DNA from: Coptis chinensis
Lineage: Eukaryota; Streptophyta; Magnoliopsida; Ranunculales; Ranunculaceae
Direction: 5' to 3'
DNA length: 64,000 nucleotides
NCBI GenBank assembly: GCA_015680905.1
Contig: CM027379.1
Coordinates: 93,085,501-93,149,500, forward strand
Part shown: piece by piece, positions 1-16,358 of the stretch
How positions within the stretch are numbered: the stretch's first letter is position 1
How the letters are laid out: the number at the start of each line of letters is the position of its first letter
The notes under the pieces: model-generated
Told to the model about the DNA's origin: nothing
Seen by the model: only the letters and a program-made list of their open reading frames with translations
Database searches by the model: none
Program-made: the position numbers and the translations under genes

Positions 1-360
1 TAACATTCCACCCAGTTGTGAACTTTGTATTGGTTACAAAACGAGTCTCAAATTCTGGAATGGTAATTTACACAAGGTGCAAAAGAAATGCAACTCTTTA
101 AATGGTTAAAGAGGCGTTGCCTGTGAACTCTAAATACCAGTCTAAGGTTCTGGAAGAAATTAGGTGAACTCTAAGCATAATCCATCCTTTTCCACGGGTC
201 ACATTCCTATTTGCGCACCCTAAATCCATAAAGTCAGATGCTATTATAACTAACGTTCACATTTCTCACAACTAAAATAACCAACCAAACACTTTCCCGG
301 CAAAAACCCAATCCTTCTCATCTCAATTCTCAATGAGAAGATAATCAGCACAAAGACCAA
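1..360 (+). promoter_or_regulatory. upstream region and 5' leader of the LRR receptor kinase
   Basis: No coding sequence is apparent. The stretch directly precedes the receptor-kinase start codon. A weak TATA-like TATTATAA lies near 243, about 115 bases before the ATG, and the last 60 bases are C/A-rich, as expected of a plant leader. The exact transcription start cannot be read from sequence alone. Confidence 0.35.
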
Positions 361-3300
361 ATGACTAAAACACCCTCACCATCCTCCAAATTCCCCTTCA
401 TCCTCTTCCTCCTCCATGTCTTCTCTCTACCCTTTTCCGTCAACTCTCAATCCATAAACCAAGAACAAACAATCCTACTAAAACTAAAACAAGGATTAAA
501 CAATCCACCAGCACTCAGTTCATGGAACAACTCACCAGGGTCCAACCACTGCAACTGGATAGGTGTCACATGCAGAGACAATTCCATCACCGAACTTAAA
601 CTCAACAACATAACCATTGCAAACAAAATCCCACCCTTCATTTGCGACCTCAAAAATCTCACTCACGTCGATTTTTCTTACAACAACATTCCAGGTGAAT
701 TCCCAACAGTTTTCTACAACTGTTCTAAACTTCAGTTTCTAGACATTTCCCAGAACCGCTTCATTGGTCCAATACCAGCTGATATCAGTAGACTTTCTAC
801 AACGCTAGAATATTTGAGTCTCCAGGCGAACAACTTCTCGGGCAATGTACCAGCCTCTCTCGGCAACTTACCGGCTTTGAAACAGCTATATTTGATACAA
901 AACCAGTTCAATGGAACTTTCGCAGCAAGGGAAATTGGTAATTTATCGAATCTCGAGGAACTTAGTATTGGTTTTAATAATTTTCTTCCTTGGAGTATTC
1001 CAAAGGAATTTGGTCAGCTAAAGAAATTATGGTATTTAAGGATGGATGTGACAAATTTGATGGGCGAGATTCCGGTTGAACTCGGTGAATTAGTCGACCT
1101 TGAACAGTTGGATCTTTCGACAAATAATTTAACCGGGAAATTACCTGATAATTTGTTTTTATTGAAGAATTTAAGACTTCTGTATCTATATGATAACCAG
1201 TTATCTGGTGAGATTCCTAGAAATATCGAAACGTTCAATTTGGTTGAAATTGACCTTTCGATGAATGAGTTGATCGGAATTATACCAGAAGGTTTCGGTC
1301 AATGTCAGAATTTGAATCATTTCGATATGTATGCGAATCGATTAAGCGGAGAAGTACCAGCCAGTATTGGCCGGCTTCCATCGTTGATTGGTACCCGTCT
1401 TTTTAGAAATAATTTGAGTGGCATTTTGCCACCAGATTTTGGACTATATTCAAAGCTTAAGGAATTTCAAGTGAACGACAACCTGTTTACGGGTAATTTG
1501 CCAGAGAATTTATGTGCTGGTGGTGTTTTGGATGGTTTGGTGGCCTTTTCGAATAATTTGACTGGAGGTTTGCCGAAATCGCTTGAGAAATGCAATAGTT
1601 TGAGGTGGGTTCATATTCATAATAACAGCTTTACAGGTGAGGTGCCTGCCGGATTCTGGTCATTGACTAATTTGTTGACAGTGATAATACATGATAATGC
1701 GTTTTACGGTGAGTTTCCGGATAGATTGTCGTGGAACTTATCGCGGGTAGAAATGAGTAACAATAGGTTTTCTGGGAGAATTCCTTCAGCGATTAATGAG
1801 TCGACGAATTTAATGGTGTTCTTGGCAAGCAACAACCTCTTTTCGGGTGAAGTTCCTGTTGAGTTGACTGCGCTTCGACAACTTGACAGTCTTTTCCTTG
1901 ATGGGAATCGACTTTCCGGTCAGATTCCTAGAAGGATAATTTCTTGGAGATCACTGACTACTCTGAATTTAAGTAGGAATCAGCTCACTGGTGAGATCCC
2001 GCCTATTTTAGGCTCACTACCAGATCTGACTGTGCTTGATTTATCGAACAACCAACTATCAGGAGGCATTCCATCTGAAATTGCGCGCTTGAGACTCAAT
2101 TTTCTCAACTTCTCTTCAAACCAACTCACTGGGAGAATCCCGACTGGTTTAGAGAATTCAGGGCATGAAGACAGCTTCTTGAATAATACAGGACTCTGCG
2201 GTATCAACTTGCGCAATAACTGCATTTCTGGACCCCGCAGCTTAAAAAGATTGCCAGCACGGCTTCTCGCCATGATCATAGTTCTCTGTGGAGCCATCCT
2301 GCTAATTGTCCTGTTCTTTGCTTTTTTTGCATTCAAAGACTACCAGAGAAGAAAGCACGCAGGAGATCTTTCATCCTATAAGCTGACCTCATTCCAGAGA
2401 TTAGACTTCACAGAATCAGAAATATTGTCCAACTTGACTGAGAACAATGTGATAGGAAGCGGAGGTTCAGGGAAGGTATACCGTGTTGATATAAATCGTA
2501 CCAGGAGTTGTGTTGCTGTTAAAAAGATTTGGAATAAAGGGAAATTAGATCAGATGCAGGAGAAGGAATATGACGCGGAGGTTCAAATCTTGGGGACAAT
2601 TCTCCATTTGAACATAGTGAAGTTACTTTGTTGCATCTCAAATGAGAAGTCGATGTTTCTAGTCTACGAATACATGGAGAACCGCAGCTTGGATAGATGG
2701 CTCCATGGGAATAAAAGGGGGTCACTGGTTACCAATTCAGTTCATCATTCTGTGCTGGACTGGCCTAGGAGGATGCACATTGCAGTCGGAGCTGCCCAAG
2801 GCCTCTGCTATATGCACCATAGCTGCTCTCCATCAATCATTCATCGCGATATGAAGACAAGCAATATATTGTTGGACTCTGAGTTTAATGCGAAAATTGC
2901 AGATTTTGGCTTTGCTAAAATGTTGGGAAAGCAAGGAGAAGCAGATACAATGTCAGTTGTCGCAGGCACTTTTGGCTACATGGCTCCAGGTGAGGCTAGC
3001 TTTAAATTGTAACATTTTTCCGCTTTCCTGATTCTTTCTGGTTCATTGTACTTATTTTGGTTTGTTTTGGATTCAGAGTATGCCCACACAACCAAGGTAG
3101 ATGAGAAGATCGATGTTTATAGCTTCGGAGTAGTCCTCTTAGAGCTTGTAACAGGAAGAGAAGCCAAAGAAGGAGATAATAATACATGCCTTGCTGAGTG
3201 GGCGTGGCGTCAGTTGATTCAAGATGGCAACAGAATTGATAATGCCCTGGATGAGGATGTCAAGGAACCCTGTTACTTGGATGAAATGATGATGGTTTTC

Positions 3301-3543
3301 AAGTTGGGACTCATGTGTACTGGCACACTACCTGCGAGTAGGCCTCCCATGAAGGATGTACTGCAAATCCTTCTGAGGAATGGCTCTTTACAGGCCTATA
3401 AAGAAAAGATAGTTCAGACTGAGAATGATGTTGCTCCTCTTCTCACTGCCACCACCGACTACTTTGCTAGTAAGAAGGGAAGTCGCAAGAAACGCACCTC
3501 CGATATTACTGATGAAGTACATAGTTTGGCTTCTATTGTTTGA
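361..3543 (+). CDS. LRR receptor-like serine/threonine kinase (HSL1-like, subfamily XI type)
   Basis: Two exons, 361-2989 and 3077-3543. Donor CAG|GTGAGG at 2990 and acceptor TTCAG at 3076 join in phase 1 and restore the kinase APE motif across the junction (MAPG in the unspliced frame becomes MAPEYAHTT). The product is 1031 residues. Seen in order: signal peptide (about 1-30), LRR N-terminal cap, about 20 extracellular LRRs with many N-glycosylation sites, one membrane helix (about 636-658) and a cytosolic kinase. The kinase has glycine loop GSGGSGKVY (about 697), VAVKK lysine (about 719), HRD (about 828, an RD kinase) and DFG (about 850). HSL1-type members are plasma-membrane receptors for small peptide ligands; the ligand here is unknown. 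The position of the kinase intron and the length are as expected for the family. Intron retention would stop at TAA 3010-3012 and lose the kinase C-lobe. Confidence in class is high; orthology is inference. Confidence 0.95.
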
Positions 3544-4959
3544 GCGTTCTGTACATGCTAGTGTTATTTGAGAGATGACATGATGTGCCAGATACAACTA
3601 AGAGACTGTAGTGGCTCCACGATAGAATTAGGTCCTAGCTAGTAGTCCAGTAGTCCACAGTGAGAGACTGGCAGATATATTATAGTGTAGAATACATGCA
3701 ATGCAAAGTCAATTTTATGCTCTCTGCATACAATAAAACTCCGCAATTTTATACAGTTAATAGAGACGAGTTACTATTTTTTTCATACATATTTTAATAG
3801 AAGGATGAGTCTGGAATCCCAGAGGGTGCCTGCATATGGGTCTTCTAGAGATGGAAATTAGTTGTCCACTTAAAGGATTTGTTTCAACCTACTCTCTATT
3901 GTTCACCGAATTTGTACTTCTGCCTTCAGACCCACATGAAGGCCATAGTAGAGAATTCAACCTTACATCAATATCGTCTTCATAAAGATCCGATGACCTG
4001 AATTCTATCCTTCCGAAAATCTTCTCTCTGTCAAATTATGATAGGCGTGTGATAAATATTGCAAATGTATCTCCACTTCCTTTCAGGATATAAAGACCCA
4101 ATCCAAATCTTGACCGGCCCAAGTAGGACATTATTTTGTTAGGGTCTGCGGCGAAGCCGATAGTAACTGACCCCAGATTAGAGCCAACCAGTACAGCTCC
4201 CCATTTAAAATTGGAGACAGAATGTCGAGGTGCAAATGTGTAATAGACAATAGACCAATTGGAGTTAGCCGATTCCTTGATGGGTAATGGGTTTCGTAAG
4301 ACAACTAGACAAGACAACCATGCCAAATTGCCAATGGTCACAAAACTATCGGAAAATTAAAAATTGCCAAAGGCCACAGACTTTTTTCAAGTTTTTCCAG
4401 AGGCACTGCCCGAAACAACCGAGGCCTGCAATTTGCAGGATTGTCATCAACTTATCATTCAGCATCTCTTATTTATTTTATTTTTGAAAATTTAAGAGGT
4501 TGGGGAAGGATGAGCCGATGAGGTCAAATACTCAAATGTGTATAAATAGCAGACTCCCTCAGAACAGAAATTAAACAGATAAAGTGCATCATTAGCCCCA
4601 AAGCTTATACAAAGAAAGGAACTGATTGATTCCCCAATTTATTCTCAAGAGTTCGATGACAAGTAAGTTTAGTATACCATTAGATCCCCAACACCAATTG
4701 CTTACAGAAAAAAGAAACTCGACCAAGCGCAGCCTGAAGCGCAAAGGCTCTTGACAACTTCCAGGTCTTGTAATTATACAGTTTCTGGTCAACCTTCATA
4801 CCACATTCAGCAAAGCCATAATTTAAGGATTCGCCAGAATGATTAGAACCTTGAAATGGTTGAAGGAAGGGATGTGAAAATTGGATGTGGTGAAAGAAAA
4901 GTGAAAGGAAAAGTGATTTCCTCTCTTCACCAAATACTCTCGATGCAATTCAGTTATTC
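3544..4959. other. intergenic, includes receptor-kinase 3' region and hexokinase 3' region
   Basis: The first few hundred bases are probably the receptor-kinase 3' UTR, with an AATAAA-type signal near 3731. The region up to 4959 lies beyond the hexokinase stop codon on the minus strand and includes its likely 3' UTR. The only coding-like stretch is the minus-strand remnant annotated at 3870-4341. No RNA gene was seen. Confidence 0.4.
3870..4341 (-). pseudogene. unrecognised protein-coding remnant
   Basis: The minus-strand frame 4341-4036 is open for 101 codons and reads like globular protein (NWSIVYYTF, FKWGAVLVG, MSYLGRSRFGLG). After a single TGA-type break at about 4036 the same style continues (FDREKIFGRIEFRSS, DDIDVRLNS) toward 3870. 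The composition, and the continuation past the stop, suggest a decayed exon rather than a chance frame. I do not recognise the family. It lies downstream of both neighbouring genes and has no visible start context. Confidence 0.3.
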
Positions 4960-9801
<4,842 letters not shown>

Positions 9802-10918
9802 CCTTATTACAAAATCAAATAGATTGAATGGTGAGTCGAATGTTTCGGGACAACGAGATTTTGGAATGGTTGGGTCTTTTTTTTGGTGTTTGGGCAGTGT
9901 CAAATAAAAGGGACGTTGGTGGGGAATTAATTTTATTGCGATGGTGACCTTTTTGTGTTGGGTTATTTTTTTTGTTGTTCCATGGTTTTTGGGTAAATTG
10001 CTAAAAATAATTAAGGACATTGACCACCACAGATTTTGTGGTAGTGTACAAAAGGTGGATCTTTATTGTTTGCATTTGGTGGGCGGCCCCCGATATGTCC
10101 TCATTGTTTAAATGCAAAATTATGTTGGTCCAAAATATCAAATGTTAATTCAAACAAGGTTTGTAGGTGTTGAAATTTGCAATTTTATTTAACCGTCTAT
10201 ATTTTTTTAGTTTTGTAAATAAATTTAACAATGTTAGAGATGTTGAAATAAATTGAAATTTTGTAGACACGATCAACGTGGTAAAAGGGTCATCTTTATC
10301 AAAAGTTAGTCATTAATTCATTATAGAAGTGCACTTTTTGGTAGGAGTTTCAATTCAGAGTGTCATTTAGAAGTGTCAACTTAGACTGATTTATATGTCC
10401 TTTCAATTTGAGTAGATAAGTGAGAGAAGAGGGCATTTTGGATAGTAAACTTTGGATAAATGGATAAATAGTAAGAAGAGGGTAGTCATGTGAGTTATGC
10501 GAGACTACGACCAACGATTCGCTTGGTGTCAGTACAAGGATCTTTGCGTGACACCGATGCACCCCTGCAAAAATCTCTGACACGTGGATCTTTACTCATG
10601 GTGGGTCCAAAGTTTTGATGGGAATTCTGCTCCTCCTGAATTTCTGAAAGAAACTAACGCGTGTATAGAAAAGTTTAATAGGAATCTGGATACGGGAATA
10701 TTTTGGATCAATCAATATTTTAGGAGAGACTTGGAATTAGTTTTTGTGCAGTGTTAATAATTATATGTCTAGCCATCCCAGTTGGTGTTGCCAAGAAATT
10801 AAGAATGCTGGTTTGCCCACAAAATTTTTATAATCGGTCACCATCCTATTGAAAATTAAACCTGGCTAAATATAAATGTTGCACTTTTTGTTGAAGAAAG
10901 TCACTTTTGATGCAAAGT
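9802..10918. other. intergenic, hexokinase upstream region
   Basis: No convincing coding sequence. 9802-10020 is the likely hexokinase leader and proximal promoter on the minus strand: open but not protein-like. The remainder is AT-rich, and its short open frames lack any recognisable motif. Confidence 0.4.
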
Positions 10919-11189
10919 TGTAAAGAAAATTTTAGAAGAAGAACATTTCAGTTTTATTAAAGCTGTTGTTAGCATTCTCTCATTACATATTTATATCCCA
11001 TGATTGCATTGAAATTTAAATCTAAAGCATATTACATATGTCAACTGTTGGATTGGTTGGTTACAGGTGTGCTATTGGATTGATTACAGATGTTTATTAT
11101 TGGTTTGTTGTGCTGATTTCCTTAGTTGTTAAACTTGTGTAAGGTTATTCTTATTGTAACTTTGGCAGGATGCTTTCAGTGGCTTTATA
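10919..11189 (-). repeat. putative 3' LTR of Copia-A
   Basis: Starts TGTAAAG on the plus strand and contains minus-strand GATATAAATATG and AATAAAAC, as in an LTR promoter and poly(A) signal. It abuts the polypurine GAAGGAGGG of the element, but the inner end reads TA instead of the expected CA. No partner LTR exists to confirm it. Confidence 0.35.
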
Positions 11190-12395
11190 CCCTCCTTCAA
11201 GCTGAAGGCAGATTGCTTGACTGAGAGCTTGGATGATAATTGCTTGAATTGGAAAGAGGAGAGTGCTTTTGTAAACACGTCAGCTAACTGATCCTTAGTG
11301 GTGAGGTATTGAAAATTGATGAGCTTCTTGGTGAATAACTCACGAATGTAGTGATAATCTATCTCAACACGCTTTGTTCTAGCATGAAAGATAGGATTAT
11401 TACCAAGAGCAATGGCGTTGATATTGTCACAGTGAATCAATAGAGAGGAGTACAGAGGGATTCTGAGGTCTTGAAGGAGGAGACAAATCCAATACAGCTC
11501 AGCAGCAGTGTGAGCTAGAGCCCTATACTCTGCTTCAATAGAAGATCAAGCAACAGTGTGTTGTTTCTTTGCTGACCAAGAGAGAAGATTGGAGCCCAAG
11601 TATATACAGAAACCAGTGATTGACCTTATATCCATTGGCCAGACATCCTGCCCAGTCAGCATCGGTGAAGCATTAAAATGTTATTCGAACATAAGATACA
11701 ACATGCAAAAAGAAAGTTGAAAATATCACACAACAAGAAGGTAAGAGCACGCCAAATATATATGTGTAAATTCAGGGCGCATCTAATCTAGGGTCATCAC
11801 GTGTGAAGTGTCACTCTTTAGCATCATACCAGTTGATAACGGCTTGCCATAGTTCGCTCCATTATGTAGCTCCATATTTGTCTAAATGGCGCATCATTTT
11901 ATTGTCGTACGGGTAGCAAGGGTTGTTCTTCAAGTACCTTGAAAAACGTCCACACTAGACTTGAAACCGTAAGGAATGAACGAATGATTTTATTTGCAGG
12001 ACACATGGAATCTACTGTAACCCATATTGAATGAAGAGGGGACTCTTTGTAATCCAGAGACCATGATCAATAGTTCCCTTTAAGTATCTTAAGATTCTCT
12101 TGACTGCTAACAAATGAGGAGCTCGTGGATTATGCATGAATTAACAAACAACATTGACTGAGAAAGCAATATCAGGCCTTGTCCAAACAAGATATTGGAG
12201 TGCACCAACAATTGATCTGAATTCAGTGGGATCAGCTAAAGGTTCTCCAGTGTGGTTATCCAATGTATGATTGGTAGAGAAAGAAGTTGAACAAGGTTTA
12301 GCCTGAAGCATGTTGGCTTTAGATAACAAGTCATAAGTATATTTCGTTTGTGATAGAAATAAACCACTTGAATCTCTTTGAGCTTCTAATCCCAT
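11129..12395 (-). pseudogene. Copia-A RT end and RNase H, split by a 361-bp insertion
   Basis: 12395-12141 encodes the conserved copia stretch ending in TRPDIAFSVN. It is followed by RYLKGTIDHG and KSPL, then a jump over the insertion to FTDADWAGC at about 11665, and RNase H to 11129 with HTAAELYWI-like text and IHCDNINAIA. Removing the insertion and one copy of its duplication rejoins KSPL directly to FTDADWAG. Further frameshifts and a TGA lie in 11520-11640. Not functional. Confidence 0.8.
11671..12031. mobile_element. 361-bp insertion of unknown class, 5-bp target duplication
   Basis: Flanked by TGAAG at 11666-11670 and again at 12032-12036. Excising the block plus one TGAAG restores the copia RNase H reading frame, which proves it is an insertion. 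The ends (CATTAAAATG and CCATATTGAA) are neither TG..CA nor an obvious terminal inverted repeat. The interior has a minus-strand stretch reading DKYGAT.WSELWQAV.NWYDAKE, which I do not recognise. It may be a captured exon fragment or a non-autonomous transposon. Confidence 0.6.
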
Positions 12396-12479
12396 AAAAT
12401 AATGAAGAGAGCCTAAGTCCTTTATGGAAAATGTAGCACTTAGTTGCTAAATGATATCCATGTAGACAATGGAAGAACT

Positions 12480-13795
12480 TCCTGTGATCAATATATCATC
12501 AACATAGACGAGAACATATGTAATAGCATGAGAATCCTTCTTAATAAACAGTTAATGATCAAATTGAGATGTAGTGAAACCAATTGCTAGTAAAGCTTGA
12601 AAAAGTTCTTCATACCAAGCGCATGGAGCTTGTAGTTTCAAACCATAGATAAACTTTAGCAACTTACACACATTAGTGGGTTTATGAGGATCAATAAATC
12701 CCTGAGGCTGTTTCATATAGACTGCTTCCTTAAGATGACCACAAAGAAAGGCATTGGATATGTCCAATTGTCAGATATCCCAAGTAAAGTGAACTGCTAA
12801 GGATATAACCAATTTGATTGTAGTTGGCTTGACAACAGGTGAAAATGTTTCATTGTAATCAAAGCCAGGTTTCTGATTGTTGCCTTTGGCTACTAAGTGG
12901 GCTTTATGTTTATCAATGCTGCCATTTTGTTTTGTTTAAGTTGAAAAACCCACTATGAGTCAATGAGATTATGGTTTGGAGAGTAAGGTACTGAGACCCA
13001 AGTTTTGGTCTTGATGAGTGCATTAAGCTCATTTACCATAGTTGTGTGGCAATTAGGATCTTTATTGGTTTGAGTGAAGTAGGTGGGTGTAGGTGGTAAA
13101 GAATAAAGAATGATGTTTAGTGCTAGTGGTAAAGGATGTTTGGTGGCCAAAAATGATTTGGGTTTGAAGATACCACTTTTGGCTCTAGTTTGCATAGAAT
13201 GAGTCGTAACTGTTAAAGTGGATAAAGTAGGCGAAGTAGATGGATTAGAGGAAATGAGAGGAGTATGATTTGTAGAAAGAATGGTTGGGATGTCAGAGGG
13301 AGTAGAAGCAGAGTTAGAAAGTGTTGAAAGAAATGAAGGAGTGGGTGATATGTTAGAAGAAGAAAAATCATTACAGAGTTCGGATGTTAGAAATTTATTT
13401 AGAGAAATGAATTGAGGTGAAGATGGAGAAATGGATGGAAGTTTAAAAGGATATTTATGCATATTGAAGACAACATGCCGAGAGACATAGATTCTTCCAG
13501 TAGAAGTGTCCAAACACTTGTAACCTTTTTTATTTAAACTGTAACCAATAAAAGCACAAGGTTTAGATTGAACCTCAAGTTTGGAAGATGTATATAGCTT
13601 CAGCCATGGATATCAACGACAACCAAAAGGTCTAAGATTGATAGAGAGAGGTGGTTTGTGAAACAGTTTCTGCAAAAGGGATTCATGAAGGAGAACAGGT
13701 GAAGGGAGTCTATTAATGAGATAGACACAGGTGGAAAACAACTCGACCCAATACTTTGGTGGTATAAAGGATTGAGAAAAGAGAGTGCGAACCAT
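12480..13795 (-). pseudogene. Copia-A integrase C-terminal part and reverse transcriptase
   Basis: 13795-13613 continues the integrase after the gypsy insertion (KYWVELFSTCVYLINRLPS). 13513-12953 covers the linker and RT start (LIKTKTWVSVP). 12767-12552 has the RT palm-finger region DISNAFLCGHLKEAVYMKQP and GFIDPHKP. 12510-12480 retains the catalytic YVDD motif. Frames change several times, so no continuous polyprotein can be made. Confidence 0.8.
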
Positions 13796-13808
13796 GTCTA
13801 GAATATGG

Positions 13809-13813
13809 CGATG
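13809..13813. repeat. target-site duplication cgatg, left copy
   Basis: CGATG precedes the left LTR of the gypsy element and recurs at 23225-23229 directly after the right LTR. Confidence 0.9.
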
Positions 13814-15269
13814 TGATAAGAGCCCAAAACTGTAGTTTTAATCCCTTAATAATATTATATTTAGACCAATTATATTTATAATAAATAAGGGTTAGTACTG
13901 TTTACGTGTTTTTGTGTATTTCAGGTATTAGAGTCAAATATGCGAAGAAATATGTCACTTTTACAAAAGAAAGGAGCAAAGGTTGGTTGCTAAGAAGTTC
14001 TATGATTAAAGCCCAAGTTTCAAGGAAAAAAAACTTTTTTAAAGCCTAGTCAAAGCTGAAAAGTCAAAGTCAATGCGGGTATAAAAAGAACAAAAAAGTC
14101 AATAGAACTTCCGTAGGCCGTATCTTTGGACTTAAACCTCGAAATTGGGCCTATTATATGTCAAAACGACCGGCTCGGAAAGAGCTTTTTAATGGTCCAA
14201 GTACTGCCAATCAGAGTAGTAAAACTAGATGAAAAGGGTGTTGCAATAAATTTGCACAGAGAAACCCTTTTTGGACTTAAGTAATTAGGTTTTGGGCTTG
14301 ATTTAATGGCCCAAAACATAGCTCCAAAGCCCATGCATGAAATTGTAAACCTAACCCTCTCCTATATAAAGAGGGTTAAGACTAAACAAAATTTGGTTAC
14401 TTTCCTATTTAGTTTAGTTGTAAATTAGGGTTCTCTCTTCTCTCTCCCTTCCATTAGTTAGAATAAATTATGGCTCTCTCTCCTTTTTAATTTTAGTTTA
14501 AAGCCTCCATTAGAACCTTTTAATAAAAGCTTTAGTTTATTCAATTTAGTTTATTCTTCTTTACATTATGTCTTCTTTTCATTATTTTAGTTTAATTAAT
14601 CCAATGATATTAGGCTAATCCCCCCCATTATAGGGAGTGATTATGAAGCCTAATGAGAAATATATTGCTTAATAGAATTATTTAATTGTGTATGTATTTC
14701 AATGAGTTTAGTTTATTGTATGACTTCCAAAATAAGCATATAGTAAATTAAACTAAGGATTGTTGTAATTAAGTCGAGAGACTTGGTTGTAATAATTATA
14801 CATGCTAGTAATAATGACTATAGAGATGTAGGTTATTGCTAGGGATGATAAAGTTTGAGGCTTTAGGTTGGATTATTTTGTGAAAATCTAAAGATGATCT
14901 ATTTTCAATGAATAATTCTATTCTTGCTTGAAACTAATCATTATGTGGATTGATTACTCTTCTCTATAACTTTCTTTTCCATCAAAACCCTATTTCTATT
15001 AGCTTAGTTAATTTAGATTTATTTGAATCCGTAGTATAATTGTAGAATAGAAATCTCTCAACATAATATTACTTTCACCATTGTTTCTTTGTGTTTGATT
15101 AGTTGAATTTATTTTATGTCTTGGTAGTTTAGGAGTGGAACGAATCCGTACTCTTTATATTACTTCATTATTATTTGAGAGTAGGAATATTGATCTAAGC
15201 ACTTGTGTAGTTGGTTGATTATTTGTGTTTACGCATAGATAGTTAGTTTACATAAATTGGTGAATATCA
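13814..15269 (+). repeat. left LTR of the Athila-like element
   Basis: 1456 bp, TGATAAGAGC... to ...GAATATCA. A TATATAAA box lies at 14363-14370, followed by a CT-rich leader. It aligns along its whole length to 21729-23224. Confidence 0.93.
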
Positions 15270-16358
15270 AATCGCGCTGCTGCCATCTTAAACTCCTTCA
15301 GGACAAGAATTCATTTGGTTGAATCCAAGGGGCAATCTCCCATTCTCTACCCACCCACCCTTTTAATTTTTCATTCTTATTTCTCATATTTTCGTTATTG
15401 GTCAAGCTTGAAATTCACTGTTTTAAACTAAGAGCATGCCCGCCCTCCCTTTTGCCTTGCACAAAGCGCGCTCGCGCTCCCTTAAGACTGCGGACTCACA
15501 ATGAAGAATACTGCGGTAAATATATTTTTAAATTTCTGAAAATTCTGAAAATTTTCAGGCATAATATCTAAGGTGTTGTGGGTTTACTGAAATATTTGTA
15601 GATTTTTCCTAGTTGTTTTACCTAGTGAACTATTACCATCTTTACACTATTGTATTTCAGCTTTCACACCGTAAGTTTCTGGAAAAACAGCCAATAAGAA
15701 GGGTTTGTAGAACTCCAATTGCTCTAATTTTTTTACAGTAACAAGCATGATCTATCGGAAGTCTCCAATACAATTTTGGAGATTTTTTGCTATGTTTTGA
15801 TTGGTTAACCATTCGGTTGTTTGTGTTGTGTCTGAAAACTATTTCACAAACTTTGTAGAGTAGTAGAAGGACTTTCATAACTCCGATTGATCTGAAATAT
15901 TACAGACGACTTACTAGACGTCTTTGTAAACTACTGTAAATATTTCAAATTTTTTGGAGCGTGCCCGCACCCTCTTAACCCTATCATTTGAGCGCGCCCG
16001 CCCTCGTGTTACTGGAATTTTTTTTGTGAACAGTACCTTGAGTGCGCCCGCGCCCTTGTTTACCCTATACTTGAGCGTGCCTGTGCCCCTTCTGAAGGAA
16101 TCTCGATTTTCACAGGTTAGTCACTGCTCTCGTTTTGTTCATATTTTTATATATATTAAGTGTTTCCATCTTCTTAAATACATTGAGATTACGTGTCAAA
16201 TACGTTATTCATACGCGATAGCAAGGAGGCATTCAAGTACTCCTTCCATTCCTCATTTCTTCTGTCAGAGGAGTTTTAATTCTAGTATAATCAGGCTTAG
16301 TTTTCATAGACGCAATACCACACGCCTATCTAGAATTTCACACACTACACCTGCATCA
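15270..16358 (+). other. Athila-like leader with repeated GC-rich motifs
   Basis: Primer-site-like sequence at 15270-15285, then a non-coding leader. A GAGCGYGCCCGC-type motif occurs about five times (near 15432, 15957, 15990, 16040, 16074) in otherwise AT-rich DNA. No convincing protein. Confidence 0.5.
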
